Source: Mucilaginibacter sp. SG564
Lineage (GTDB): Bacteria; Bacteroidota; Bacteroidia; Sphingobacteriales; Sphingobacteriaceae
Direction: 5' to 3'
Length of the DNA: 64,000 bases
NCBI RefSeq assembly: GCF_013149275.1
Contig: NZ_JABGNA010000003.1
Location: 496,001-560,000, forward strand
Shown: positions 46,552 through 56,150 of the stretch, one piece after another
How positions within the stretch are numbered: the stretch's first letter is position 1
Layout: the number at the start of each line of letters is the position of its first letter
Notes under the pieces: model-generated
Seen by the model: only the letters and a program-made list of their open reading frames with translations
Databases searched by the model: none
Told to the model about the DNA's origin: nothing
Made by a program: the position numbers and the translations under genes

Positions 46552-47367
46552 ATGCATATCAGGAATCTTACCCAAAAGTTCGACATCGCCTACGTCATTA
46601 AAAACGAATGGCACCTGCCTGTGCATAAGCATACCCATTATGAGCTACAGTATATTATGCGCGGCAAAGGCCAGCATATGATCAACGATCGTAGTTATAA
46701 TTACGAAAAAGGCGATCTGTTTGTTCTTGCTCCACAAGATACCCACTTTTTTGTTTTCGAGGAAAAATGCGTGATCTGTATTATCAAGTTCCACGAAGGC
46801 TTTTTCCAGGATCTTTTACTCGATGCCGATTTTAAACAGGTATTCACCCGTTTATCATCCCCGCATCGCAAAATGGATCTGCCGGACAACAGGCAGCAGA
46901 TCACTCAGCTAATGGATTTGATTATAGCCGAACACCGGAAAGAAACCAGCTATCAAAATATCATTATCAAAAATGCGCTGGCGCTTGTGCTTTCCCTCAT
47001 GGCTAAAGAAACCGATCAGAATATAGTTAAACCCAAAGACGATAAAATACAAGCCATCCTCAACTACATCGATCTGCATATCACCAATAAACAGTTGTTA
47101 TCCCTGCAAAACATTGCCGATACTTTTCATATCAGCAAAACTTATTTTAACCAGTATTTCAGCAAGGCCACAGGCAGTTCATACAAAAAATATGTACAGG
47201 AATATGCCCTGAAACTGATCGCGCACCAACTCATCCACCGGGATAAAACCCTGTCGCAACTGGCAGATGAATTTGGCTATACCGACGAAAGCCATTTAAG
47301 TAATACTTTTAAAGCGCATTTTGGGCAAACACCTTCGGCATTTAAAAAAGAGAACCAGCAGCGCTAA
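46552..47367 (+). CDS. AraC-family transcriptional regulator
   Basis: A 271-residue regulator. The cupin domain is at the N-terminus (VHKHTHYELQYIMRGKGQHM, LFVLAPQDTHFFVF). The C-terminal HTH pair is LQNIADTFHISKTYFNQYFS, with ATGSSYKKYVQEYALKLIAH, and LSQLADEFGYTDESHLSNTF, ending QTPSAFKK. It probably controls the VOC gene downstream or itself; no site could be identified. Confidence 0.93.
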   Translation: MHIRNLTQKFDIAYVIKNEWHLPVHKHTHYELQYIMRGKGQHMINDRSYNYEKGDLFVLAPQDTHFFVFEEKCVICIIKFHEGFFQDLLLDADFKQVFTRLSSPHRKMDLPDNRQQITQLMDLIIAEHRKETSYQNIIIKNALALVLSLMAKETDQNIVKPKDDKIQAILNYIDLHITNKQLLSLQNIADTFHISKTYFNQYFSKATGSSYKKYVQEYALKLIAHQLIHRDKTLSQLADEFGYTDESHLSNTFKAHFGQTPSAFKKENQQR

Positions 47368-47466
47368 AGGCAGCACTCCACGTTTTGTACAATATTTTCT
47401 TGATTAATTACATAGGTTTCCCTCAGTAGGTGAACCAATTTTGTGCATCGTTTAAATATAAAAATC

Positions 47467-47844
47467 ATGCATATAGATCATACCACCCTGCGTACAAAGC
47501 AACTGGAAAAAACAAAGGACTTTTTACTAAGTATTTTTGATCTGACAGAGGGTGCCCGGCCAGCTGTAATAGCCGCTAACATACCGGGCTATTGGCTGTA
47601 TCACAAGGGCTTGCCGCTTATACATCTTATTCAAAGTTCTCCTTATTACAGGCAACAACCAGATCATGCCACCGAAGCCATTGACCACACGGCGTTTTAT
47701 CTGGAAAATTATGACGCCTTTAAACAAAAGCTGCTTAATCTGAGTATCCCACATTCTTTGATGGACTTGCCTGATATAGGCGAAAGGCGCATTTTTCTGC
47801 ATACCCCTACTGGTATTTTGCTCGAAACGGTCTTCAGAGATTAG
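47467..47844 (+). CDS. VOC-superfamily (glyoxalase/dioxygenase-like) protein
   Basis: About 125 aa from this start. It has two beta-alpha-beta-beta-beta units: HIDHTTLRTKQLEKTKDFLL with the first metal ligand His, then AIDHTAFYLENYDAFKQKLL, IPHSLMDLPDIGERRIFLHT and a final ILLETVF with the last Glu ligand. VOC enzymes handle glyoxal adducts, extradiol cleavage or antibiotic binding; the substrate is unknown. The frame opens at 47443, eight codons before. It overlaps the convergent kinase gene by 11 nt. Confidence 0.87.
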   Translation: MHIDHTTLRTKQLEKTKDFLLSIFDLTEGARPAVIAANIPGYWLYHKGLPLIHLIQSSPYYRQQPDHATEAIDHTAFYLENYDAFKQKLLNLSIPHSLMDLPDIGERRIFLHTPTGILLETVFRD

Positions 47845-49021
47845 CTGGTATTTGTAAACTAAAACAAATTTCACCTTCAGTACAGCACACGGTAAGTGTA
47901 CCATCATGCGCTTTGGCAATTTCGGAGGCAATATATAACCCAAGCCCTAATCCTTTTTGCCCAGGTTTGATATCTCCGCGCGAAAACGGTTGAAAAAGCC
48001 GCTCCATAGTTTCTTCGGATATTTGTTTGGCGGAATTTGATACTGATAAAACAAATTCATTTTCAGCGTTAAATGCTTTCACCTTAACCGGCGTGTCTTT
48101 TTCACCATGTGTAAGGGCGTTACTCAATAAATTAGAAAATAGCTGGGCTATGCGCCTTTTGTCACAACTTACAGGCCTGGTTATATTGAATTCCGCATTG
48201 ATCATTCGATCGGGCCATATCAATTGCAGCTCGGTGAGTACTTGGTTAAGAAGGTCTGTTAAAAGTTCATCATTTTTCAGGGCCAGGGTAATCCCTCCGC
48301 CAAGCCTGCCACTTGCAAAATCAAGAATATTCTCAATCATCTCCTTCATCCGGTATGACGAATCTTGTACAATGGTAGCCAGGCGTTTGGTACGTTCATC
48401 AAGCGGCATCCGCAATAACAACTGAGCCACATTAGAAACAGCTCCAAGCGGGTTACGCAGATCATGACCGAGTATAGCGATAAACTGCTCACGCAGCTCT
48501 GCCGTCTTCAGTTCTTCCTGCAATTTCAACTCGCTTATAGCAAGCCGCTCTATCGCATCGAGGTGGAAAGAGATCAATTCGGCGAAAAGCTTAAACATGC
48601 CTATGGTCTCCGGGTTATTTAGGCGGGCCGGTCGCGGATCAATAGCGCACAATGTGCCAAAGAAACTCCCATCTTTCAGCATAATGGGCATCGAAATATA
48701 ACTTTGAATGCCGTACATGGCAGGCGTATGATGATGCGCGTACAGTTCATCATCGGTTACATGATCAATGATAACAGCCTGATGATTTTGGCGGATCTCA
48801 TGACAAATGGTGGTTTCTACCTTTAATTCACCACCGGGTTTAAGACCAAATTGTATCTCATCACGAACGGCACAGGCAATCCACCGGTATGGCGTAACGC
48901 GGGCTACGGCAGCAAAGCCCATTCCGGTAGTTCGGCAAACAACTTCTAATATGGATGATACCGCGTCTATACTGCTTACAGCTTCAATATCTGCCGTAAA
49001 ATCCGTTTCAATATTTGCCAA
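47834..49021 (-). CDS. GAF-domain sensor histidine kinase
   Basis: A 395-residue soluble kinase. The GAF domain (about 15-150; TTICHEIRQNHQAVIIDHVT, SYISMPIMLKDGSFFGTLCA) is followed by a DHp helix with ILGHDLRNPLGAVSN (His about 195) and an ATPase domain with NLLSNALTHG (N box) and GQKGLGLGLYIASEIA (G2). The G1 position reads SVSNSAKQI, without the usual DxGxG. It has no membrane segment, so it should sense an internal signal such as a ligand or redox state. No response-regulator gene is adjacent. Confidence 0.9.
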   Translation of the reverse strand: MANIETDFTADIEAVSSIDAVSSILEVVCRTTGMGFAAVARVTPYRWIACAVRDEIQFGLKPGGELKVETTICHEIRQNHQAVIIDHVTDDELYAHHHTPAMYGIQSYISMPIMLKDGSFFGTLCAIDPRPARLNNPETIGMFKLFAELISFHLDAIERLAISELKLQEELKTAELREQFIAILGHDLRNPLGAVSNVAQLLLRMPLDERTKRLATIVQDSSYRMKEMIENILDFASGRLGGGITLALKNDELLTDLLNQVLTELQLIWPDRMINAEFNITRPVSCDKRRIAQLFSNLLSNALTHGEKDTPVKVKAFNAENEFVLSVSNSAKQISEETMERLFQPFSRGDIKPGQKGLGLGLYIASEIAKAHDGTLTVCCTEGEICFSLQIPANL

Positions 49022-49161
49022 TCTATGATTTTTAACTGCGGGCTATACTACAAATTAAAATTATTATTTACAAATATAAAAAGGCAACTTTCAATACTAC
49101 CCGCTATCAAAAATTACGCTATATTATACAGCTCTATATTATTAAACAGCTTTACTATCCC

Positions 49162-49584
49162 ATGCAAATACACCAGCAAATGCTCCTGCTCAAAGAACGA
49201 AAAAGAGGCTTTCACTTGATCACCACTGAAGTTGTACACGCGTTGCCGCAATTGGGGCAAATTAAAACCGGTATCATGCAGGTTTTTATCCAACATACCT
49301 CGGCATCGTTAACTATTAATGAAAATGCCGACCCCACAGTAAGGCGCGATTTTGAAATGTATTTTAGCAAAACTGTTCCCGAAAACGACCCGGATTATCA
49401 TCATAACGATGAAGGCCCCGATGATATGCCGGCGCACTTAAAAGCTGCTTTACTGGGTAGCTCTGTTATGATCCCTATCCGTAATGGCAGATTGGCATTA
49501 GGTATGTGGCAGGGTATTTACTTGTGCGAACACCGCAATTACGGCGGCCAGCGCAACCTCATTATTACCGCCTGGGGCGAATAA
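49162..49584 (+). CDS. yjbQ: YjbQ/UPF0047-family protein
   Basis: A 140-residue protein with the conserved IQHTSASLTINENADPTVRR, PDDMPAHLKAALLGSSVMIP and LGMWQGIYLCEHRNYGGQRN of the YjbQ family. The conserved His, Asp and Glu residues form a phosphate/metal site. Some members act as a secondary thiamine-phosphate synthase when overproduced; the native reaction is uncertain. It is divergent from the GAF kinase and alone on its strand. Confidence 0.93.
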   Translation: MQIHQQMLLLKERKRGFHLITTEVVHALPQLGQIKTGIMQVFIQHTSASLTINENADPTVRRDFEMYFSKTVPENDPDYHHNDEGPDDMPAHLKAALLGSSVMIPIRNGRLALGMWQGIYLCEHRNYGGQRNLIITAWGE

Positions 49585-49730
49585 ACACTATTTTTATAAT
49601 TAACTATCATCCGGTTAATATTTTTATTTTATATATTATTTAACCCTGCGTATTTTATTTCGTATACATTGTATTTAAATCATTGATCTCAAAGCCACCA
49701 CGAGTGGTTGGTTAATATAATGTCTGCTTA

Positions 49731-51599
49731 ATGCCAAAACGCGTCTTCTTTTTTATACCCTTATTGTTTATCGCTATATGTTGTTATAGTCAGGTAAAGG
49801 ATATTGTTAAAATTAAAGAAACCCTGCCCCATATTACCGATAGTATTAAATATGCCGATGCGCTTAACCGCCTGGGAATATTAATGTATGAAAGTGATCT
49901 CGACAGCACCTTTTATTATGCTAAACGTGCCCGGGCCATTTCTGAGCGGTTAAAATACCGGCAGGGCATTGCCGATGCATTAAACACACTTGGGATAGTT
50001 TATGACCTCAGGGGCAATCTTCAATTATCATTGCGTTATTATAATGATGCCCATAATCATTACATGACTATAAAAGATTCAGCCAATGTAGTGCAGACCC
50101 TCATGAATATTGGTCTTGTTTTTAGTGAAAACAACGAAGAGAAAAAATCCATACAAATATTCAAAAGAGCTATAAACCTGGGCAATAACCTCAAAAAGGA
50201 TTCGATCATGTCTCTTGTGCTTTGTGATTATTTACTGTTATATCAAAATCATATCCCAAAAGATTCCATCCCGATTTACTTAACTAAAGCCAGGCAAATA
50301 GCTACTAAGTATAATGACCACCGGTCGCTTTTGGTTACCGACCAGATACAGGCACAGCTTTATTTAAAGAACAAGCAGCGCGAAAAAGGGATCAGCCTGC
50401 TGGAAAAAACAGCCGCTGAAGGTATCGCCATGAACCTGAATTATCTGAGCCTCGATATTATCCAGACCCTTGGTGACTTATACAATAATACGGATACTGC
50501 TAAGGCAATTGCCCATTACAAACAAGGGCTCGCTATCGCTGACGCAAGGGGCTATCATATGTATCAAAAGATATTTGGTAAGCACCTATACGATATATAC
50601 ATATCCCGTAACCAACTCCCCGAAGTTCAGCACTATGGCGAAAAACTGCTTAAACTCTACGAGGATGAAGAGCAATTCAACAATACCTCGGGTTTTGATT
50701 ATATTGATTATGCCTTAAAAGACCAACAATTGGAGGCCATAACCATCAGAAGTAAAAACCGGCAGATAGTAGCCATTATATTGGGTGTACTTTTTTTACT
50801 AACCGTAGTGACCGTACTTTTCATTTATCGTTTATACCGCCTGAAAAAGAAACACGCGGGAACACTCGAAGCACTCAATCGGTCGGTACTGTTACGTAAC
50901 GAAAAGCTGGAGATAGACCATGAATTCAATAACCGCCTGGTATCTATCCTGGCTCATGATTTCAGACAACCGATAGGCACACTTAAAACTTTGGCCGCGG
51001 TTTTAAAAGATACCGACGCCTTAACCCGCGATGAGCTGATGGAACTGGTTGATACGATGGAACATTCCTCTACCATCTCGCTCGAAATATTCGAGAATAT
51101 TTTGCAGTGGATCAAACAACAGCTTTCTGGCTTTAGCTATGAGCCACAACCCCTAAAACTAAAAGAACTGATTGATGAGGCGCTGCAACCTTTTGACCTT
51201 ATAGGGGGAGAATATCAGCTTAAATTCCTGAACCACATAGATAGCGATATTGTGATACATGCCGATAAAGAACTTGTACAATTTATTCACCGCAACTTTA
51301 TACATAACGCCATCAAGTTTTCTCCCCGTCATTCCACAATATCCATTTCGGCATCGGCGCACTCTGGCGAAACTACACTTTGTATACTGGATGAGGGCAA
51401 TGGCATTTCCCCGGAAAAAATGACCTCGATATTCAACTTCAAGGCTACTATGCATTACAGCAACGAAAAAGAAAAGGGTGCCGGCGTAGCCCTGATGATC
51501 TGCAAAGATTTTATCGAAAAAATGAGCGGCCGCATCTGGGTAGAAAATGGCAATCAAAAAGGCGCTGCGTTTTGCTACTCCCTACCCAGTTTGAAATAA
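49731..51599 (+). CDS. TPR-domain sensor histidine kinase
   Basis: A 622-residue protein with a signal/anchor at the N-terminus (MPKRVFFFIPLLFIAICC), TPR-like helices (about 35-335; ADALNRLGILMYESDLDSTF, ADALNTLGIVYDLRGNLQLS), one membrane helix (about 345-365; AIILGVLFLLTVVTVLFIY), a DHp with SILAHDFRQPIGTLKT and an ATPase domain (RNFIHNAIKFSPRH, LDEGNGISPEKM, KEKGAGVALMICKDFI). TPRs outside the membrane as sensor are frequent in Bacteroidota. There is no partner regulator next to it; it could signal to a remote LytTR or LuxR protein. Confidence 0.92.
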   Translation: MPKRVFFFIPLLFIAICCYSQVKDIVKIKETLPHITDSIKYADALNRLGILMYESDLDSTFYYAKRARAISERLKYRQGIADALNTLGIVYDLRGNLQLSLRYYNDAHNHYMTIKDSANVVQTLMNIGLVFSENNEEKKSIQIFKRAINLGNNLKKDSIMSLVLCDYLLLYQNHIPKDSIPIYLTKARQIATKYNDHRSLLVTDQIQAQLYLKNKQREKGISLLEKTAAEGIAMNLNYLSLDIIQTLGDLYNNTDTAKAIAHYKQGLAIADARGYHMYQKIFGKHLYDIYISRNQLPEVQHYGEKLLKLYEDEEQFNNTSGFDYIDYALKDQQLEAITIRSKNRQIVAIILGVLFLLTVVTVLFIYRLYRLKKKHAGTLEALNRSVLLRNEKLEIDHEFNNRLVSILAHDFRQPIGTLKTLAAVLKDTDALTRDELMELVDTMEHSSTISLEIFENILQWIKQQLSGFSYEPQPLKLKELIDEALQPFDLIGGEYQLKFLNHIDSDIVIHADKELVQFIHRNFIHNAIKFSPRHSTISISASAHSGETTLCILDEGNGISPEKMTSIFNFKATMHYSNEKEKGAGVALMICKDFIEKMSGRIWVENGNQKGAAFCYSLPSLK

Positions 51600-52026
51600 T
51601 CTCTCAAAAACTTTTTAAACCTTAAATTTTAACACTTTTCAGAGCAAAAACGGCCTAAAAAAGCTTTAAAATTGATATAAAAACATCGACTTTAACAAAT
51701 TAAAAGGCGATTTTATGCTGTTTTAAAAACTTTAAAAAGTATGAAAAGCTGATATGGCCACCTTGAAATTACAAAACGAGTTTTTTGACCGGGTTGATAA
51801 GCTGAATAAATAGATTTTGAGCTTTGAGTTCAGAGTTTTGAGTCTCGGGTTTAACATCAGGGTCCTCTCCGAGAGACCCTGCGGGGACGGAATAAATAAG
51901 TGGTGAGTGTCAGTTTTGAGTAGTAAGTTTTTAAAAACTTCGCCGTCGCTCGGCTCCAGCCGAGTGATGGCGGAGTTCTATTCTGTTGACTTCAAACTCA
52001 CCATTCAAAACTGGCAACTAAATCAC
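51600..52026. repeat. Gene-free region with two hairpins
   Basis: 51859-51880 forms a hairpin of AGGGTCCTCTC with GAGAGACCCT. 51936-51953 pairs with 51960-51977: an 18-bp stem in which all three differences from perfect pairing are G-U on plus-strand RNA, with loop CTCCAG. A 19-codon frame at 51754-51813 (MATLKLQNEFFDRVDKLNK) might be the stub of a lost gene. The rest is AT-rich and shows nothing. Confidence 0.5.
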
Positions 52027-52974
52027 CTACTTTAATATCACCCTAGTAGCGCCGTAGCCAAATTTTTCTTTACGGGCATCCATAAAGGTTTGTACTTTGG
52101 GGTGCTTGCCCAAGGCTTTATGCAGTTCGTTGCGCAGTACACCATTGCCGGCTCCATGGATAAATACCATATCGGGTAGTTGATGTACGATGGCAGCATC
52201 AAGCGTTTTATGAAAGTGCGCCAGTTGTATGTTCAGCATTTCGCTGTTTTGCAAAAACTGGTGATCATCACGCAACTTTTCGATATGAAGGTCCACCTCA
52301 TTGGCCGGTTTATCCAATACTACTTTCTCTTCGGGCGATTTAAAAAAACTTTCCTTCAGCTTTTGCGCGTCGATCACCAGGTCGGGTTCATCCAGGCGAA
52401 TAAGCCAGCCGGCATCTTTTAACAATGGGATCTGCTTTTTTGTGGTCGAAAAATCTTTAGCCTTAAATTTTTCGCGCAATGCCATTGGCACAGGTGGTTC
52501 TATATTTTGTTTAGTGCTGTAAATCACGTTAAAAATAAAGGTGGGCCACAATTGCAGATCGGCCAATTGAGCCGAGTATATCTTCACTGCCGACTGCGGA
52601 GCTACAACTTCAGCAAATTCACCTTTAAACACTTGTTGCTTTTCGGTGGTGAGCGCCGCCAGCAATTGGAACGAGGTAGTATTCACCAAATGAAAATGCA
52701 CAACAGAATTGGCTTTAGCATCGGTAACCACACCCAGATAGATCCCCTTTTTTTCAAATTCGCCCACGGGTATTGTAGCTTCATTATCAGTAGCGGCCTT
52801 TTTTGCCCCGGCAGGTTCATAACCATGTACCGAGGTAACCTTACTGGCCAGCACGGGTATCTCAAACTCATCCTCGCCGGTAACCCCTATCATCTGGTCG
52901 TCAATAATACGGGTTACAAAGCCCTCCATTTTTTCGTCAACAAAGCGCACAAAGTCGCCCAATTTATATTTCAT
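52027..52974 (-). CDS. DUF2027 and Smr-domain protein
   Basis: A 315-residue protein. The N-terminal part (MKYKLGDFVRFVDEKMEGFV, TRIIDDQMIGVTGEDEFEIP) is the DUF2027 SH3-like unit found in Bacteroidota. The C-terminal 80 residues form an Smr domain with NEVDLHIEKL, HQLPDMVFIHGAGNGVLRNE (HGxGxGxLR) and FGYGATRVIL. Smr domains nick or cleave DNA or RNA, or act in ribosome rescue. Here it stands without MutS2; the role is open. Divergent from the DUF892-like gene. Confidence 0.9.
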   Translation of the reverse strand: MKYKLGDFVRFVDEKMEGFVTRIIDDQMIGVTGEDEFEIPVLASKVTSVHGYEPAGAKKAATDNEATIPVGEFEKKGIYLGVVTDAKANSVVHFHLVNTTSFQLLAALTTEKQQVFKGEFAEVVAPQSAVKIYSAQLADLQLWPTFIFNVIYSTKQNIEPPVPMALREKFKAKDFSTTKKQIPLLKDAGWLIRLDEPDLVIDAQKLKESFFKSPEEKVVLDKPANEVDLHIEKLRDDHQFLQNSEMLNIQLAHFHKTLDAAIVHQLPDMVFIHGAGNGVLRNELHKALGKHPKVQTFMDARKEKFGYGATRVILK

Positions 52975-53117
52975 AACTGTATATGTCTGGCTGTAAAGTT
53001 ACTTTATATCTGCAAATAGGTATATAAATAAAATTGTGACGTAATATTGCATTGAGTCTAAACAATTTGGCCTTTTCATAGTTGAATTACCGCAGCACAC
53101 TTATCTTATAATTTATC

Positions 53118-53624
53118 ATGGATAATTTAAACACCAAACCTTTAGATACCAGCTTGTTAAAGCAGGTATTTGTACACAATCTTAACCGCATATATTTTGG
53201 CAAGCGCTACCTGGACAATAATTTGGAACACCTGATCAAACTGGCATCGTTCACTGCGCTGGAACAAGCCATACAGGAGTTTTGGGACGATATCAAAAAG
53301 CAGATAGCCCGAATGGACGAAATATATAAACTGATCAACGAAACCCCGTCCGACAAAAATTGCAACCCCATCAAATCAATCATCAGGGATGAATTTTGCC
53401 TTGATGAAAAGCAGGCAATGTCAATCCTGGGCGATATGGACCTCATCATGTACCTGCAATTACTGGAACATATCAACATCACTTCCTGCCGTATGCTCAT
53501 GATGGTGGCTAAATTGCTAAATTATGATGACGCCAAACAATTGCTTACCGAATGTTTCGATGAATCTATCGATAATGACCAGCTTTTTATGCTGATATCG
53601 AAGGAATACCTTACAGAAAACTGA
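53118..53624 (+). CDS. DUF892/YciF-like ferritin-like helical protein
   Basis: A 168-residue all-helical protein. LLKQVFVHNLNRIYFGKRYL and NNLEHLIKLASFTALEQAIQ, followed by EFWDDIKKQIARMDEIYKLI, match the four-helix pattern of DUF892/YciE-YciF proteins, linked to stress response. It has the acid residues of a ferritin-like site only in part, so the metal-binding call is weak. It ends at a strong terminator (53660-53698). Confidence 0.6.
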   Translation: MDNLNTKPLDTSLLKQVFVHNLNRIYFGKRYLDNNLEHLIKLASFTALEQAIQEFWDDIKKQIARMDEIYKLINETPSDKNCNPIKSIIRDEFCLDEKQAMSILGDMDLIMYLQLLEHINITSCRMLMMVAKLLNYDDAKQLLTECFDESIDNDQLFMLISKEYLTEN

Positions 53625-53659
53625 AAGAAGCTGAAAGCAGACACACAAACTTATTTCAC

Positions 53660-53698
53660 GCGTCATTGTCACGCTACGCTTGCAATGACGCTATTTTT
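53660..53698 (+). terminator. Terminator after the DUF892-like gene
   Basis: GCGTCATTG (53660-53668) pairs with CAATGACGC (53683-53691), followed by TATTTTTTT. The inner CACGCTACGCTTG resembles a Bacteroidota intergenic repeat also seen around 6487-6498. Confidence 0.8.
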
Positions 53699-54096
53699 TT
53701 GATTTTTACCCTCTTTACAAGGTTGACATGCTTAGCTATGTGGGGGCTCCTATATAAGTTTTGACGGCCTCACACGATCAACTCAATAGATTCATGACAA
53801 TTTAATCCCACATGAATTGGATATTACAAAAAAAGCCATCCGCACAAAGGCGAATGGCTCAAATATTAGTTATTTAATACCCCTATTAAAATAACTTAAG
53901 CAAAGTAAAAAAATATATCCCACCCACGCAACCGATTTAGTGTGAAATTCACCTTTGTTACAAATTTGTTACGAAATCATAAATAATGGGTCCCGCCCCA
54001 TTTACAGGTCATGTATACCCACATATTAAATTCATGATAATCGCTTATTAATTATCAATTGATTTACATTAATTTGCATTTGAATTAACTAACAAC
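53699..54096. other. Gene-free region before the M1 peptidase
   Basis: About 400 bases with no credible ORF. AGCCATCCGC (53834-53843) pairs with GCGAATGGCT (53850-53859); with the A run before it, this would terminate minus-strand transcripts. TTTGTTACAAATTTGTTACGA at about 53953-53973 is a direct repeat of TTTGTTAC. The rest is AT-rich promoter-like sequence. Confidence 0.45.
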
Positions 54097-55974
54097 ATGA
54101 TCAAATCTTTACTTTTATCGGCCTTTGCCTGCCTGATGCTGGCACAGGCGCAGGCGCAAAATTTGTATATGCCGCGCGATATACAACAAGCCTACAAAAA
54201 CGGTACCCGTGCCGCCGACGGTAAACCCGGAAAAAACTACTGGCAAAATTATGGCCGGTACAACATCACCATTACCGCCCTGCCACCCAGTCGCGACATC
54301 AAGGGAACTGAGGAGATCGCCTACATCAATAACAGCCCGGATACCTTGAAATCGCTTAATATGAAACTCATATTAAACATTCACAAACCCGGTGCCGCCC
54401 GTATGGGTAATGCCCAGCCCGATTATTTAACTCCGGGCGTGCAAATAGATACCTTCCTGATCAACGGAAAAGCTAAAAAGGTAAACAATGCCATAGCCTC
54501 TACCAACCAGATGGTGGGTTTACTAAAACCATTGATGCCGCACGATTCGGTTAAACTGCACATTGCATGGCATTTTCAGATCTCGAAAGAGAGTGGCCGT
54601 GAAGGGATGATCGACTCCACAACGTATTACCTCGCATACTTCTATCCACGGGTATCTGTTTATGACGATTATAATGGCTGGGACAGGCTCCCGTTTTTAG
54701 ATGCCCAAGAGTTTTATAACGACTTTAACGACTATACACTGCAGGTAAAAGCGCCGAAAAACTATATAGTTTGGGCCACCGGAACTTTGCAAAACCCCAA
54801 CCAGGTGCTGCAGCCCGAGTATGCCAAACGTTTGCAGGCATCCATGACCAGTGATTCCACCATTCATGTAGCTACAGCCGCCGACCTGGCCTCAAAAAAC
54901 ATCACCGCCCAAAACGACGTCAATACCTGGGTATGGAAAGCAAACGACATCAGCGATATGGCCGTTGGCATAAGCGATCATTACGTTTGGGATGCAGCCA
55001 GTACCATTGTTGACGATGCCACCCAGCGCAGGGCCAGCATGCAGGCCGCGTTTTTAGATAATGCCGAAGATTTTCATCATGCCGTGCAAAATGGCCGCAA
55101 CTCCTTAAGCTGGCTATCACGCAACTGGCCAGGCGTACCTTATCCGTTCCCTAAAATGACCTCATTTCAGGGCTTTGCCGATATGGAATACCCCATGATG
55201 GTGAACGATAGCCATAACGCCGATATCCACTTCTCGCAATTTGTACAGGATCACGAGATAGCACATACTTATTTCCCTTTCTATATGGGTATTAATGAAA
55301 GCCGTTACGCCTTTATGGACGAAGGCTGGGCCACTACTTTTGAGCGCCTGATAGGCGCTGCCGAAGTTGGCCAGGAAAAAGCTGACGCCCTTTATAAGAG
55401 CTTCCGGGTGGAAAGATGGATAGGTGATGTATCAACAGCCGAAGATCTGCCCGTTATAACCCCATCAAGCGAGTTAAGGGGCGGCTATGGTAATAACTCC
55501 TATGGCAAACCATCCTTAAGCTATTTCGCGTTAAAAGATATGCTGGGCGATGCCCTGTTTAAAAAATCGCTGCACGGGTATATGGACCGCTGGCATGGCA
55601 AACATCCTATTCCATGGGATTATTTTAACTCCATGAGCAATGTATCGGGCCGTAACCTGAACTGGTTTTTTAATAACTGGTTTTTTACTAACTACTATAT
55701 CGACCTGGCCTTGCAAAACATCAGCAAAGCAAATGGCGGTTATACCGCGTCGATCAAAAACATTGGCGGCTTTGCCGTTCCGTTTGATGTAAAAATAACT
55801 TATGCCGATGGCACAACCGAAAGCATACACCAAACGCCAGGTGTTTGGGAGAAAAACCAAAAACAGATCAGTGTAAACATCAAAACCGCCAAAACCATTA
55901 AATCGGCCGAACTGGATGGTGGTATATTTATGGATGCCGATGTAAGCAACAATAAATTTGAGGTGAAGAATTAA
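54097..55974 (+). CDS. M1-family metallopeptidase
   Basis: A 625-residue exported aminopeptidase-like enzyme with a signal peptide (LLSAFACLMLAQAQAQ). GFADMEYPMMVN replaces the exopeptidase GAMEN motif, the zinc site is QDHEIAHTYFPFYMG with the third ligand Glu in FMDEGWATTFE, and the C-terminal helical part includes LNWFFNNWFFTNYYID. It should remove N-terminal residues from peptides in the periplasm or outside the cell. It stands alone, followed by a REP-like hairpin. Confidence 0.93.
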   Translation: MIKSLLLSAFACLMLAQAQAQNLYMPRDIQQAYKNGTRAADGKPGKNYWQNYGRYNITITALPPSRDIKGTEEIAYINNSPDTLKSLNMKLILNIHKPGAARMGNAQPDYLTPGVQIDTFLINGKAKKVNNAIASTNQMVGLLKPLMPHDSVKLHIAWHFQISKESGREGMIDSTTYYLAYFYPRVSVYDDYNGWDRLPFLDAQEFYNDFNDYTLQVKAPKNYIVWATGTLQNPNQVLQPEYAKRLQASMTSDSTIHVATAADLASKNITAQNDVNTWVWKANDISDMAVGISDHYVWDAASTIVDDATQRRASMQAAFLDNAEDFHHAVQNGRNSLSWLSRNWPGVPYPFPKMTSFQGFADMEYPMMVNDSHNADIHFSQFVQDHEIAHTYFPFYMGINESRYAFMDEGWATTFERLIGAAEVGQEKADALYKSFRVERWIGDVSTAEDLPVITPSSELRGGYGNNSYGKPSLSYFALKDMLGDALFKKSLHGYMDRWHGKHPIPWDYFNSMSNVSGRNLNWFFNNWFFTNYYIDLALQNISKANGGYTASIKNIGGFAVPFDVKITYADGTTESIHQTPGVWEKNQKQISVNIKTAKTIKSAELDGGIFMDADVSNNKFEVKN

Positions 55975-55984
55975 GCATTGGTTG

Positions 55985-56096
55985 AAAAAACACACGTTGT
56001 CATTTCGACCGGAGGGAGAAATCTTATACAAGAGGCCTGTCCTGGCGCATAAGATCTCTCCTCGTACCTCGTTCGAGATGACAACGTGTGTTTTTT
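55985..56096 (+). repeat. Long REP-like hairpin after the M1 peptidase gene
   Basis: Arms 55985-56008 and 56072-56095 pair over 24 bp (AAAAAACACACGTTGTCATT then TCGA) with one G-U on the plus strand, and the second arm ends in T6, so it can terminate transcription. The inside includes GAAATCTTA mirrored by TAAGATCTC. Similar GTCATTTCGACCGGAGGGAG elements are familiar from Bacteroidota. Confidence 0.7.
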
Positions 56097-56150
56097 ACTT
56101 CGTTTATGTTTTTATTCCATTCATATTTTATCAACTATTGTTAAAATAGC

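Noticed and set aside
52507..53019. 170-codon plus-strand ORF
   Set aside because: Mostly opposite the DUF2027-Smr gene, which has clear domains; no domain in this frame.
53834..53859. Hairpin considered as a real terminator for a minus-strand gene
   Set aside because: No minus-strand gene ends there, so it was only mentioned within the gene-free region.
55531..56031. 166-codon minus-strand ORF
   Set aside because: Antisense to the C-terminal part of the M1 peptidase and to the adjoining REP-like hairpin.
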